Shown one piece after another: positions 42,781-53,850 of a stretch of 64,000 bases of DNA. The stretch is from Monoplex corrugatus (Eukaryota; Mollusca; Gastropoda; Littorinimorpha; Ranellidae), in contig CM060307.1 in NCBI GenBank assembly GCA_030674185.1, positions 62,677,153 to 62,741,152 of the forward strand, read 5' to 3'. The translations under genes and the position numbers were made by a program. Numbering within the stretch: the first letter of the stretch is position 1; the number at the start of each line of letters is the position of its first letter. The notes under the pieces are model-generated. The model ran no database searches, had not been told where the DNA came from, and was given only the letters and a program-made list of their open reading frames with translations.

Positions 42781-44339
42781 TACAATTAAGTACACCCAGT
42801 TAAAGTTCATGGTACAATCTCCGACTTCAATTTTAGGAAGAACCAGAAAAACATCGATGAAATCGGAACTTGTTATTTAAGGCGACAAAAGACGTGTGCA
42901 AATTTTCGACCACAGGCCTTTTTTCACTATTACAGTCGAGGAGATAGGCGTGAGTTGTGAATGTCTGCAAACAAAGAAAGGTAATGTTACCAAACCATCG
43001 TATTTGTTCGGTCTTGAACTTGCAGTGCCAGTCTAAGCTGTAATACAAGGGCGTTTTTATAATCTTGTAAACCTCAAGAATGTGTGGATCAGTATGCGGA
43101 ACTTCTAATATGTCTTTAGTCCGTATGGACGGCTCCAGCATTCGTCAGTAGTCTCGAGTTGGGCGCTGAACAGAGGGTATCGGAAAAGGTCATTTATTTC
43201 CGAAAGATATGTTTGGGGGGTCAGTTTTGAGCATTAACACAAAAGCGAGCAGCCTGCCTCTAGGCGCCAGGACTGTGTTGCACTGTTCTTGAAGAACAAA
43301 AATTTGAATTTATAGAAACTGCTTTCTTGACTTTCCTGGTGTCCGTGCCGGGTCCCAGTCGCATGAAAGATTACTAGCTCGTAGTTTGTGGCTGCCCTGA
43401 TACTGGTGCGAATTTCGATGGACAAAAAGCATGTATGTGGTTTCCAGCCAATCCAGCTGTGAACGGTTATCCAATGGTATGAGGGTTATGGAACGTGAAG
43501 TAGTGAGAGATGAGATGGGCACTGGCTTGTCAAAAGTTGGGGTCATTGTTATAGATCAACCTTGACTGTTTTTAAGTCTATAAGGTTTTGATTGAAATTG
43601 TTAGCAAAATAGATACTGATGTATGTGCATTTTTACATGTGCATGCATATTAGCTCTTAAAGCAATACGTTGTTGTTCCTATCAGTAACACGTTCAGGAA
43701 AAAAAGTCGTTTATTCAATTTTGTAACTTCCCCTTCTCTTGAGATCTTCATTCAGTCCTTCAGTTTCCTTCCCTCTAAACGTTTACCCATCTCTACCTCC
43801 CATTCTGATTCATTCCAACCTGCCCATATCATTTCAGTCTCGATCACGACCCGTCCCATTCAAGCTTTTCCTATCGCAATCCAACTAAGTTCTGCCCAAC
43901 TCCACCTGGATCTGAATCCGATGCCCACACCAAAGTTGGAATCCAGCAAGATGAACCTAGTCTCAAACCGTCAAGGTCTTCAAGAACCACGTATTCATCA
44001 GCAACGGGTGAGTGTGCTAGTTCCATTTGAATTACATCTAGAAAAACTAGCTGTCGAAAGAATTACAAGTGATTTGTTTTCTTGATTACTTAAATGTTGC
44101 ACAGATCTGAGATGATATGACTGTGGTGTATATGTGCTGTTGAAACGATTCATTGTAAAGATTGTAAAAGAAAGTTTTAAAAAATGGAAGTTCTTTTCAT
44201 AGACTAGCTAACAGTGATAGCCAAATCTTGAAATGAGTGTAGCCAACAGTGATAGCCAAATCTTGAAATGAGTATAATCTAAACGCCAGAAACACGTATG
44301 GCAAAATTGATAATTTGAATATTGTCCTATAATGTGACA
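42781..44339. other. unassigned; weak dispersed repeat at 43155-43300
   Basis: A minus-strand frame ending at 42833 (EPSIRTKDILEVPHTDPH) is not recognised. 43210-43285 (AACACAAAAGCGAGCAGCC, GCGCCAGGACTGTGTTGCA) resembles the fixed block at 39470. 44197-44280 has a 40-bp direct duplication (AACAGTGATAGCCAAATCTT). Confidence 0.4.
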
Positions 44340-44930
44340 ATTGTTTAGGACTAGGGGAAGTGAGATGGAAGGGGGCAGGCATTATAACATCAGGAGAGTA
44401 TACAGTAATATATTCTGGTGGAAACTTACATGAAAGAGGTGTAGGCATCGTAATGGACAGGGACAAATCAAAAGCAGTTAGGGGATACTGGGCTGTGTCC
44501 GACAGTTTTTGCTGGTTAAATTGGGAGGCAGGCCGTTTGATATCAACATCATTTAGGTGTATTCACCAACATCCGCAAGTACTCGGGAAGACATCGACAA
44601 CTTCTACGAAGTATTAGAGATGGCCAAAGCCCAATGTAAATCACAAGAAGTTACAGTAATAATGGGAGATTTTGATGCTAAAGTGGGACAGGATAGGGTG
44701 GAGGATATAGTTGCACCTCATGGCCTAGGTACACAAAATGAAAGGGGAGGGAAACTTGTAGAATGGGCACAGATGAATGAGTTCATAGTAGGAAACGCCT
44801 GCCTGGTTTCAGCAGCCTGATATAAGAAAATGGACTTGGATGAGTCCAGGAGATGGTACCAAAACAATCAGATGGACTACAATCCTGATTAATAAAAGAT
44901 TTAGAAATTCTTTACTGTCGGCAAAAGCAC
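44340..44930 (+). mobile_element. RTE-like LINE endonuclease domain, left flank of the Tigger element
   Basis: Reads GEVRWKGAGIITSGEYTVIY, ERGVGIVMDRDKSKAVRGYW, YSPTSASTREDIDNFYE, VTVIMGDFDAKVGQDR (endonuclease Asp motif), QPDIRKWTWMSPGDGTK and LINKRFRNSLLSAKA. It stops exactly at the TA where the Tigger element begins. Confidence 0.85.
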
Positions 44931-45273
44931 TACAGTCGACTCCGCTTATAAGAACCTCGCTTACAAGAAACTCCGCTTACAAGAAACTCCGCTTATAAGA
45001 AAGCAAAAAAATTGTCCCTGCCGAGGTTGTTCTTTGTGATTACTTACAAAACCTCTTATATAAGAAACTCTGTTACAAGAAACCTCGTCTACATGAAACA
45101 CGATTTCTTGCTCCAGACACGATTTCCCTCCGATTTAAGAAACTTCTGCTCAGCTATAGGAAACTCACTTTTGAGTTCCTCGTAAAAGAGGTTCGACCGT
45201 AAAGGAAACTGAAAGTTAAAATTTTCCGGGAAGTGATTTTTTGTTCTAAGGCGAAACCGAAACTAGCACCATG

Positions 45274-46233
45274 TGTGACGGATGTGTTGTATATACTTTC
45301 ATAGTATATTTCCACTTTTGTATAGAGTTTTGGCTCAATTTTGCTTTTGTGGACTGGAGCACCCAGTGTTGGTTTTGGTGTCTTTATTCTGATTGGCTGT
45401 GAAGTAAAAGCGTGGAGTGCACAGAGCGTGGAATGCGTGGAGTGTGGAATTCGTGTAGCGTTGTGTGCGTGTCGAAAATCTGTGAACTAAAAAGTGAGTT
45501 CTACAGAGATTTCCAGGTGGAGCGGTCGCATATCTTTGCCACCTGAAGAGAACTAAATCTGTTTGTCTTAAGCTGCTATGTTAGCAGCTTCTGACGTGGG
45601 GAGCTGTCTGGTCTGATTAGCTCACGAGGGAGCCACATACGTACGTGACGTTGGTTTGAGGGATAGATGCCTGATCCAGTCCCTGGTCCTAAGCTGTTAG
45701 GATTCTGCTGAATACCTGCTGTTTTGAGGGGTGGATGCCTGATCCAGTCCCTGGTCCTAAGCTGTTAGGACTCTGCTGAATACCTGCTGTGGGCGTGTCC
45801 AGTTACTGACGCCTCTGTTTCGTCTTGCTCCCCAGGATTGTGTGGTAACTATACTTATATAGAGTGAACTGAATTCTGAACAATGATTTCGACGCTGTGA
45901 AACAGACTGACTGAAGTGCTGATGCAGTGAAAGAATTCCTGTGAAAGGACTGTTTGGGACGGAAACCTGAATCGATTACTTTTTATTGAACAGTGGTCAA
46001 TGAACATTTATTTCTGACTTATGTGTTTGTTGATCCAGTTGGATGAAAATTGAACTGATGATATTTGATTAATTATAAATATTTAAATATACTAATTTGT
46101 TTACAGAGGTTGTTGAAGTGACTGAGTGGAAGGTTGTGTGTGGTTGGGGAAAACAATAGAACACGCACCTACATATACACAATCTACTTTTATTCTATTT
46201 CTGTCAGTCACACATAAACAGACTTCTGTAACA
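45274..46233 (+). repeat. 5' LTR
   Basis: Contains GTATATACTTTCATAGTATA near the start and an internal tandem duplication of about 65 bp (GGATGCCTGATCCAGTCCCT twice). Compared with the 3' LTR there are roughly ten substitutions and seven small indels by eye. Confidence 0.9.
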
Positions 46234-46550
46234 CTGGCGACCCCGACTTTTGTTTTCCCAGTGCGAACATTTTATGAATACATGTGATGATTGGAAAATA
46301 ACTTGATCAGTTTTGTATGATTACACTTGTTGGATTATAGTTTGCCTGCGTGCATTCTACATTTTGTAAAAGAGTTGTGTCCCTTCTGCTGTTGAGGACA
46401 ATACTTGTATTTTTTCTGGCACAATCTGGTGTTAGTTTTTGCTTACTTCGTGTCATTGTTCTATATCTAGTCTGGACTTTGAAAACATTTCAACTTTTTA
46501 TTTTGTGCTTTTTTGATTTATCGTTTTTGTGTATTCATCGGACTTTGAAA

Positions 46551-47965
46551 ATGTCAGATACTGACGTCATGTCTGTGGATGATAAGCTGTTCCAGACTTT
46601 CGTTCCAAGAGGAAAAGTCTTAGGATTGGAAGGAGATAAGCTCATAGAGTATGTAAACAAACAGGTCAAGGACACGCAGGATAGGCAAGATAGATGGCAG
46701 ACAAGGAATGCAGAAAAACAGAGTTAGAAAAGGCTAAACAACAGGCCGATATAGATAAAGAAAAGGCTAAGCCACAGGCTGAGGTAGAAAGGGAACAGAT
46801 TGTACAGAGGGAAGAAACGATCAGGCGCAAGGAAGAAGAAGAAACTAAACGCATTGAGCTACAGATAGAAGCAAAGAGACAAGCTGAACTTAGACAGATT
46901 TCTGTACAAGAAGGTAACTCCTTTAGTTTTGATCAGGGTAGACTTCTCACATCTCGACCATCATTTCCCAAACTTCCAGCTTTTAGGGAAAAGACGGATG
47001 ACATTGATTCGTATCTCTTTCGATTTGAGACTCATGCTACTAATCTAAACTGGCCAAAGGAGCTTTGGGTAACATACTTATCAGCTTTGTTGGACGGTAC
47101 TGCACTCGCGCTCTATCATTGTCTCTCAGAGGGTAGTACTGTCACTTACGATATCTTGAAGGAGAACTTACTTAAAAAGTTCCAGTGCACCCCTGAAGGA
47201 TTTAGACAAAGATTCAGACAGGCTAGACCAGGCGCAGACGAGCCTTTTGACACATACGCTGTGGAGCTGCGTCGTCTGTTTGATAGGTGGGTTTCTCTAT
47301 CAAAAATTGAAAAATCGTATGAAGGGTTAGTCGATCTCCTTCTAGCTGAACAGTTGATAGAGAGTATCAGTAAAGATTTAGCCACATTCTTGTGTGAAAA
47401 AGATAAAGGGTTTACTGAAATGATCACTGCTGCGGAATCGTATCGCCATGCTCACCCTCATAAATCACTTGCTCGCAAGAGTGAAACAACAGTGTTTGGT
47501 TCAGTGAGCAAGGCCGAGCTCCAGGGATGTTCTAAGGATTACTCTGGCCAGGGAAATCACTCTTTTTCTGAGGGGTTTCGAGGACAACGACCTTTTCCCA
47601 GAGGCAATTACAAGGGCAATCGAGGTTTTCAAGGACGTGGTCAGGGTGCTGGTATTTCTCATAGAGGTGGCCGCTTCAATCAGTTCAGTGAAGGAAGTGA
47701 TCAGAGTTCAATCTCTTGTTGGCTGTGTAAGCGTGCGGGTCACAGGTCCAATACTTGTCCGTGGAAGTCCGGAAGGGACCCTTGTGGTGTATGCACCCTC
47801 AGTCACCCAAGAGGTTCGTGCTCGTTTCGTCCAAACTATGGACATTCTACGGTAGTACCTGAACATACTGAAGGCCCAGAGCAACAGTTTTCAGGATGTA
47901 CAGCAGTGGTCTGTTCAGTCAATCAAGATTTAAAGATCAGTTGCACTTGGAGTCTGGGTCTGTAA
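46551..47965 (+). pseudogene. gag polyprotein, one frameshift
   Basis: Start ATG after GACTTTGAAA. The first 58 residues (MSDTDVMSVDDKLFQ...) are in one frame. A one-base loss in an A run near 46718 moves the rest to the next frame. The second part has a charged coiled-coil stretch, a capsid-like domain (PKLPAFREKTDDIDSYLFRF, DILKENLLKKFQ, AAESYRHAHP), a Gly/Arg-rich stretch and a zinc knuckle CWLCKRAGHRSNTC of the form CX2CX4HX4C, then a further Cys cluster. This layout is typical of gypsy-group Gag, which packages element RNA into particles. It ends at 47965, overlapping the protease frame. Confidence 0.85.
47929..47935 (+). promoter_or_regulatory. candidate -1 ribosomal frameshift site TTTAAAG
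   Basis: In the gag frame it is read as T-TTA-AAG, the X-XXY-YYZ pattern. It lies in the gag/protease overlap, and slippage leads into the frame with DTGA. A downstream stem or pseudoknot was not established. Confidence 0.6.
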
Positions 47966-48426
47966 ATGGCAAGTCTTGTTCGATTTTGCGAGACACAGGA
48001 GCTACTGTGTGTGGAGTTCGCAAACGCTTTGTAAAAGATAATCAGTATCTTGGTAAGTCAATTAAGTGTATTTCGTTTGGTGGTCGTGTTGAGACATTTC
48101 AATTGGCTAAGGTTCAGGTCAAGTCTCCATATGTATCTGGAGTTGTAGTGTGCTGTGTTCTGGAGGCTCCGGTTGCTGATGTCATCATTGGGAATGTTCC
48201 TGGTTTAAATGATTCCATGAGATCTCATCCAGAGGCTGTTTTGCATGATCCTGTTGTGCCGATCTCCCAGGTTTCAAAACAAGGGCATTGTTTCTGCAGG
48301 AGTTCTCTTTTGAGGTTCTCCCTATTTCCGCCCCGTCAAGTATGTTGCCAGACCAGCTCTCGTGATCCTCGGTTGATCCAATGGTTCCATGAGCCCTCTC
48401 ATAGACAATTCGGTCATTGTCTCTAA
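47936..48426 (+). CDS. retropepsin-like protease, in the -1 frame after gag, truncated
   Basis: The frame is open from 47896 or earlier and is expected to be entered by slippage at 47929-47935. It reads SGSVNGKSCSILRDTGATV (active-site DTGA) and VADVIIGNVPG (conserved hydrophobic-Gly motif), both hallmarks of retroelement aspartic proteases. Pol stops soon after; the remaining frame to 48426 is unrecognised and leads into the polypurine tract. Confidence 0.8.
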
Positions 48427-48442
48427 TGTAGAGGGGGGGTAG

Positions 48443-49391
48443 TGTGACGGATGTGTTGTATATACTTTCATAGTACATTTCCACTTTTGTATAGAGTTTT
48501 GGCTCATTTTTGCTTTTGTGGACTGGAGCACCCAGTGTTGGTTTTGGTGTCTTTATTCTGATTGGCTGTGAAGTAAAAGCGTGGAGTGCACGGAGCGTGG
48601 AATGCGTGGAGCGTGGAATTCGTGTAGCGTTGTGTGCGTGTCGAAAATCTGTGAACTAAAAAGTGAGTTCTACAGATTTCCAGGTGGAGCGGTCGCATAT
48701 CTTTGCCACCTGAAGAGAACTAAATCTGTTTGTCTTAAGCTATGTTAGCAGCTTCTGACGTGGGGAGCTGTCTGGTCTGATTAGCTCACGAGGGAGCCAC
48801 ATACGTACGTGACGTTGGTTTGAGGGATGGATGCCTGATCCAGTCCCTGGTCCTAAGCTGTTAGGACTCTGCTGAATACCTGCTGTTTTGAGGGGTGGAT
48901 GCCTGATCCAGTCCCTGGTCCTAAGCTGTTAGGACTCTGCTGAATACTTGCTGTGGGCGTGTCCAGTTACTGACGCCTCTGTTTCGTCTTGTTCCCCAGG
49001 ATTGTGTGGTAACTATACTTATATAGAGTGAACTGAATTCTGAACAATGATTTCGACGCTGTGAAACAGACTGACTGAAGTACTGATGCAGTGAAAGAAT
49101 TCCTGTGAAAGGACTGTTTGGGACGGAAACCTGAATCGATTACTTTTTATTGAACAGTGGTCAATGAACATTTATTTCTGACTTATGTGTTTGTTGATCC
49201 AGTTGGATGAAAATTGAACTGATATTTGATTAATTATAAATATTTATACTAATTTGTTTACAGAGGTTGTTGAGGTGACTTGAGTGGAAGGTTGTGTGTG
49301 GTTGGGGAAAACACATAGAACACGCACCTACATATACACAATCTACTTTTATTCTATTTCTGTCAGTCACAATAAACAGACTTCTGTAACA
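48443..49391 (+). repeat. 3' LTR
   Basis: Carries an AATAAA just before its end (changed to CATAAA in the 5' LTR). It has the same internal 65-bp duplication as the 5' LTR. Confidence 0.9.
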
Positions 49392-49512
49392 CCATGTCTT
49401 TGTCTCGTGTGGATAGTGGGTGCTGCCATTCTTTCTATTTCCATTTTCGCAGCTGTTGTAGAAATCTGAGTCAGTGACCACTCAGCAGTACTGTTTCTTG
49501 GCTACATTCGCA

Positions 49513-49787
49513 ATGGCTGAAGGGAGAAAGCGGAAAGCAATCTCTTTACAGAGAAAAATTGAGATAATCAATGCTGTGGAAGCCAATCCAAACAAGAAAA
49601 AGAAAACTAGATCTATTGCTGAGGAGTTTCAAGTTCCTGTGTCATCGGTATCCAACATTTTGAGAGAGAAACAGAAGTACCGGGATCAGTTTGCCTGTGG
49701 TACAAAAGGTGTGACCAGAAAATGTGACAGACGGTCCAGTCATGACTTTGTCGACACCGAGCTCTTGAAATGGTTTACTGAATCGAG
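49513..49787 (+). CDS. Tigger-type transposase exon 1: CENP-B-like DNA-binding domain
   Basis: Starts MAEGRKRKAISLQRKIEIIN and includes RSIAEEFQVPVSSVSNIL, the helix-turn-helix of CENP-B/pogo proteins, then LLKWFTES. It ends in phase 2 at TCGAG|GTAAGG. The next exon begins after TGTTGTGCAG at 50682 and completes the Arg codon, so the 894-bp intron is well supported. The start was chosen because the CENP-B domain begins directly after it; the frame is open a little further upstream without an ATG. The protein would bind the element ends in the nucleus. Confidence 0.85.
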
Positions 49788-49797
49788 GTAAGGCTAA

Positions 49798-49836
<39 letters not shown>

Positions 49837-50681
49837 GGAACTGTGGAAAGAATACACAACAAACATGATTTATTATAATGTAAAACTAAAAACTAAAGAG
49901 GTGATAGATGAGTGCGCATTTATGTGTATGCGTGTGTGTGTGCGCGTGCGTGCGTGCGTGCGTGTGCGTTTTGCACTATGCAACATACATCAGGCATGGG
50001 AATTCTCGGATCTGCAAATTTCGGAGAAAACAAGCCGACCTTCCTGGGAAAAAACAAACAAAAAACTGTTCCCTGTAAACAAAAGTCTGTTCGTCGACTG
50101 TCTGCCGCCTACCCCCCTTTCCCACCCCTTCCTCCGGTCATCAGTTTCGTTGCAGGTGGTCGACCGCCTGCTCCCTCCCTTCCCTTCCCCTGTCGTCAGT
50201 CAGCCGCTGGCAGTCGACCTTTGCCCTGTCTCTCCCCCTCTCCTTCCCCAGTCATCAGTTGTCCACCGGTGGTCAGGGGTTTTAACTCTCAGAAATTCCC
50301 ATGGTTATGGTAGGCGGGTAGAATTTACATGAGTCAACAATCTCTCTGAACAGTTTAACACACTAAACACAGTGAGCTGAGGGAATGCCTTCTCGCGTTA
50401 GTTCGCTTGCTGGTATTACGTGTGAGGAGGGGCACCTGACGACTGCTCTCCTTCCGTTGCCATGGACATCCAGGATAATAGATAATTAGCACTAGCTACG
50501 TCAGCTCAAAACTTTTGTTTCAAATGATACGTTATGAATACTGTAGCAGGGTACACAACCATATCAATCGATCAATATTGTTTATTCATGAATATGGATC
50601 GAAGTGCAGTATTTCCATGTGCATGCATTCTCTCATCTGTTCAAATACAGTTAACTGATCAGTGATCTATATGTTGTGCAG

Positions 50682-51960
50682 GTCGCAAAATGTCCCTATC
50701 AGCGGGCCTGTATTGAAAAGCAAAGCTGAAAAGTTGTCATCGTCTTTGGGGCTGGACGACTGGCAGTGCAGCGAGGGATGGCTTCATCGATGGAAGAAAA
50801 GGCATGGCATCGTCTTCAAGTCGATGAGTGGAGAAAGGGCAGCTGTTAACGGAAGAATTCAGACACATGGGTGGAGGATGTTCTTACCCCAATGCTGCAG
50901 AAGTATGAAGCAAAAGACGTTTTTAACCTCGATGAAACTCTGTTTTGGAGACTTCTCCCCAACAAAACGTTTGCATCCAAGGGAGAAAAGTGTCACGGCG
51001 GGAAGAAATCGAAGGAAAGAATAACAGTGATTTGCTGCAATATGGACGGCAGCGAAAAACTACCTCTTTTAGCTGTCGGAAAGTTCATGAACCCACGATG
51101 TTTCCGTGGAGTGAAGAAGTTGCCCGTTGACAACGAGGCCAATTCTACAGCATGGATGACCAGTGACATTTTCCAGCAGTGGTTGCTCTCATTTGATAGA
51201 TGCTACGACAAAATCGTGAAGTCCTCTTGGTGCTGGACAACTGTTCATCACATAAAATTCCTCAGATGAAAGCAACGAAGGTCCTGTTTCTTCCAGTCAA
51301 TGCGACCTCCAAGCTACAGCCGTGTGATGTTGGAGTCATATGCAATCTGAAGGTACAGTACAGAAAGGCGATGGTCTTCAAGTTGCTAGCTCATATCAGT
51401 GCTGGAGGAACAACGAAGGGCTATCAGTTCACCCTGCTTGAAGCAGTTTCCACCCTGAAACAGTCCTGGGACAAAGTTTCTCCTTCCACAATCGCCAACA
51501 GCTTCCGCAATGCAGGCTTTTGCAAGACCGGTGGTGAAACAAATACAGGTGCAGACGACAGCTCGCAAGAACCTGACCCCAAAGACCCCTTCTTACACGT
51601 CTCTTCGAAGAATGGAACATTTCTCCTTCTGACTACTATAGTGTGGATGATGGTGTTGCAACAATGGAGTCGACAACTTGCCCAACTGTTCCAGCTCCGT
51701 CGACGTCAACAGCCACAGAAACAGTCACCGAGGATGCATCAGATGGAGAGGACGACTGTGGAGAAGGCAAAACAAGAATTTCAAGCAAAGGCGCTTTGGA
51801 CTGTGTCCAGAAAATTGATGCGTATTGTTTGCAGTCAGGTTGTGATGATGCTATTATGAAGTCGTTCCATATATTCACTGACCTGCTGGAAAAGCATATG
51901 CCAGGTTGGAACAAAAAGTGGAGAGAGAGTACGGCCAAAGATCAGGGCAAAGTAGACACA
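50682..51960 (+). pseudogene. Tigger-type transposase exon 2: second HTH and DDE domain, with frameshifts
   Basis: Begins RSQNVPISGPVLKSKAEKL and WLHRWKKRHGI (CENP-B-type second DNA-binding domain). After a shift near 50855: DVFNLDETLFWRLLPNK (first catalytic Asp), ITVICCNMDGSEKLPLL and VGKFMNPRCF. After a shift near 51200: VLLVLDNCSSHKIPQ (second Asp) and SKLQPCDVGVICNLK (third Asp), then WDKVSPSTIANSFRNAGF. After a shift near 51600: SPSDYYSVDDG and CLQSGCDDAIMKSFHIFTDL. All domain landmarks are in order and collinear, as in pogo/Tigger transposases with a DDD triad. At least three single-base shifts interrupt it: decay or assembly error. Confidence 0.85.
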
Positions 51961-52510
51961 GACAGTGTGGACTGTGGAGAGAAGAAAGAAGTGAAAAAAG
52001 ATAAAGGAGGGAAGGAAGAAGTGAAAAAAGATAAAGGAGGGAAGGAAGAAGAGGTGAAAGCTGGAGGAAAGGAAGGGGATGGAAGGAGAACATGATGAAG
52101 AGGAAGAAGAAATGAAAGAAGGGGGAATGGAAGGAATGGAGGGAGAGAAAGGAGGGAGGGAAGGTAGGAAGGAATGGAGGGAGAGAAAGGAGGGAGGGAA
52201 GGTAGGAATAGAGGGGCGGAAGAAGAGGTGAAAGCAGGGGGAAAGGAAGAGATAGGAGGGAAGGAAGGAAGAATGGCAGTTGGGGGAAATGGAGGGGTGT
52301 ACGAAGAGAAAGTAAGGGAGGAAGCTGGGCTGGACGCAGAGAATGGAGGGAAGGAAGGAAAGGTGAAAGGAGGGGAAACAGAAGGGATGGTTGCAGGGAA
52401 GAGACTGAAGGAAAAGGGAATGAAACCAGAGAAAACGGGAAAGATAGCAGAGATGGAAGGAAGGAAAACGGAGGAGATGGAGAGAGATAGAAAGGAGGAG
52501 AGGAACGGGA
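51960..52510 (+). repeat. purine-rich, Lys/Glu/Gly-coding linker region
   Basis: About 550 bases strongly purine on the plus strand with short tandem units (GAAAAAAGATAAAGGAGGGA twice; GGAATGGAGGGAGAGAAAGG twice). The frames are open but rotate, reading KKDKGGKEE and GGKEG-type repeats. It joins the transposase to the OTU part. Confidence 0.8.
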
Positions 52511-53072
52511 CGAGGATATTCGATTTGTAGGGACAGAACCAGAACCTTCGCAAACCTTCAAACCGACGAATGCAGCTTGGCGTGTGCGGCAGTGTCAAAG
52601 ACTTGGTCTTCCAGCCCCTCTAGATCTGCCGGAACGGAAAACCAAAAAAGAACTGGGAAAACCCATCAAAGTCAGTAATATGGGAGATGGAAATTGTCTG
52701 TATAGAACGCTCAGTTTTGAAGTGTGTGGCACGCAGCAGACTGCCATGAGCAGTTAAGAGCTTTGATAGCTGATTTTATGTGCCAGAATCAACAGTCTTT
52801 TATTGCCTACGTTGGTCAAGATCTTGGACAGTACATCTCAGAAAACACTCTTCAAGACAGTTCTTGGGGGTCGGATGTGGAGATCTTTGCCGCAGCGACA
52901 CTGTTACAGACAACCATTGTTGTCTACACTGCCTGTTCTCCGATGTCTACAAAGTGGTTGCCCCATCCACCACTTTTTCCTATTTCCTGGAACAGACGGA
53001 AGTGAGGAAAAAATCTGTATCCGAAATTTGTGCCAACATTTTGAACGCGTTGTTTGCGTTGCCTAGCATTCT
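52511..53072 (+). pseudogene. OTU-family cysteine protease domain inside the Tigger element
   Basis: The frame reads NAAWRVRQCQRLGLPAP, then IKVSNMGDGNCLYRTLSFEV. GDGNC is the OTU catalytic Asp/Cys motif. After a shift near 52745: HEQLRALIADFM, FIAYVGQDLGQYISE, SSWGSDVEIFAAATLL and TTIVVYT. After a shift near 52985: EEKICIRNLCQHFERVVCVA, with the catalytic His in QHFERV, and a stop at 53072. The helix and strand order is that of an OTU deubiquitinase-like domain, with the full Asp-Cys-His set. OTU domains are known in other mobile elements. The two shifts make this copy inactive as it stands. It lies between the Tigger termini and downstream of the transposase in the same orientation. Confidence 0.8.
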
Positions 53073-53594
53073 CAAATAACTCAAAGGTTCTCCAGGTGTT
53101 GCAGTAATATGACGAAACTAGCAAGTCAATTATCAAAACTCTCAAAGAAGAGGGAAGTATGCCTAGGACTCATAAATAAAATACTACGCATGTACACCGT
53201 ATATGCGTGTGTGTATATGGATACTGAAACTAAGAATTTCTCAAATAAAGTCTCAGCCGAGATCTGTGAGGTGTTCTGCCAGGAAAAAAAAAGACGCTCA
53301 CGGCGTCACATCATCCCATTCTATTGTTACGTCTAGCAGCATACACTTATTTAGTCTTCTTACAACAAGAATAATGTGTGATGGAAGAGGAACAGTATAT
53401 TGAAATAAAATAATTTCCCTCTCTATTACGCATTTTTTCTTGACAGGTGTGTTCTTTTCCTTTTCTTTCTCTTTCTTGCCATTTCCACGGTTATAAGAAT
53501 TTTCTTATATCCGAGTCTTCGTATATAAGAAACCTGATATAAGAAACCAAAAAATTGTGTCCCCATGACTTTCTTATAAGCGAAGTGTACTGTA

Positions 53595-53850
53595 CCAGGT
53601 AGATCATAAGGAAGATTGGAAAAGACAGGCAACATTTATAGACCTTTTTATCAGCAAAGGGAGAATTGGCGCACCTGGTCACAACGGGAAAGCTGGAAGA
53701 GAAAGCACCAGGTAGAGACCCAGGGAGAAGATATTGGACGGACTTGCAGAGTGGCTGAAGACAAAGAAGGTGGAAGAGGTACTTAAGGCATCAAGAGATA
53801 GAAACAGATGAAGGCATGATCGCCAGCACGGGCAGGGCACCTGATGGATG
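53595..53850 (+). mobile_element. RTE-like LINE C-terminal fragment, right flank of the Tigger element
   Basis: Reads KEDWKRQATFI, PREKILDGLAEWLKTKKVEEV and ends at GGGCAGGGCACCTGATG. It starts exactly at the TA closing the Tigger element. Confidence 0.75.

Larger units (their letters stand above)
45274..49391 (+). mobile_element. Ty3/gypsy-like LTR retrotransposon, gag-protease only
   Basis: LTRs of 960 and 949 bp start TGTGACGG and end TAACA. The 5-bp duplication CCATG lies at 45269-45273 and 49392-49396. PBS-like TGGCGACCCCGAC at 46235 resembles a tRNA-Trp primer site. The polypurine GAGGGGGGG lies just before the 3' LTR. The internal part is only 2.2 kb with gag and protease; RT, RNase H and integrase are absent. 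It sits in the 5' leader of the Tigger element. Confidence 0.9.
44933..53592 (+). mobile_element. pogo/Tigger-type DNA transposon carrying transposase and OTU domain, with a nested LTR element
   Basis: Left end CAGTCGACTCCGCTTATAAG at 44933 and right end, inverted, CAGTACACTTCGCTTATAAG ending at 53592. The flanking TA is at 44931-44932 and 53593-53594. Both ends carry several subterminal TTATAAGAAA-type repeats. Without the 4.1-kb nested LTR element and one CCATG copy it is about 4.5 kb. It contains the transposase exons and the OTU domain on the plus strand. RTE-like LINE sequence lies immediately outside both ends. Confidence 0.85.

Noticed and set aside
51875..52598. Long Ser/Pro/Leu-rich minus-strand ORFs
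   Set aside because: Shadow of the purine-rich linker on the coding strand.
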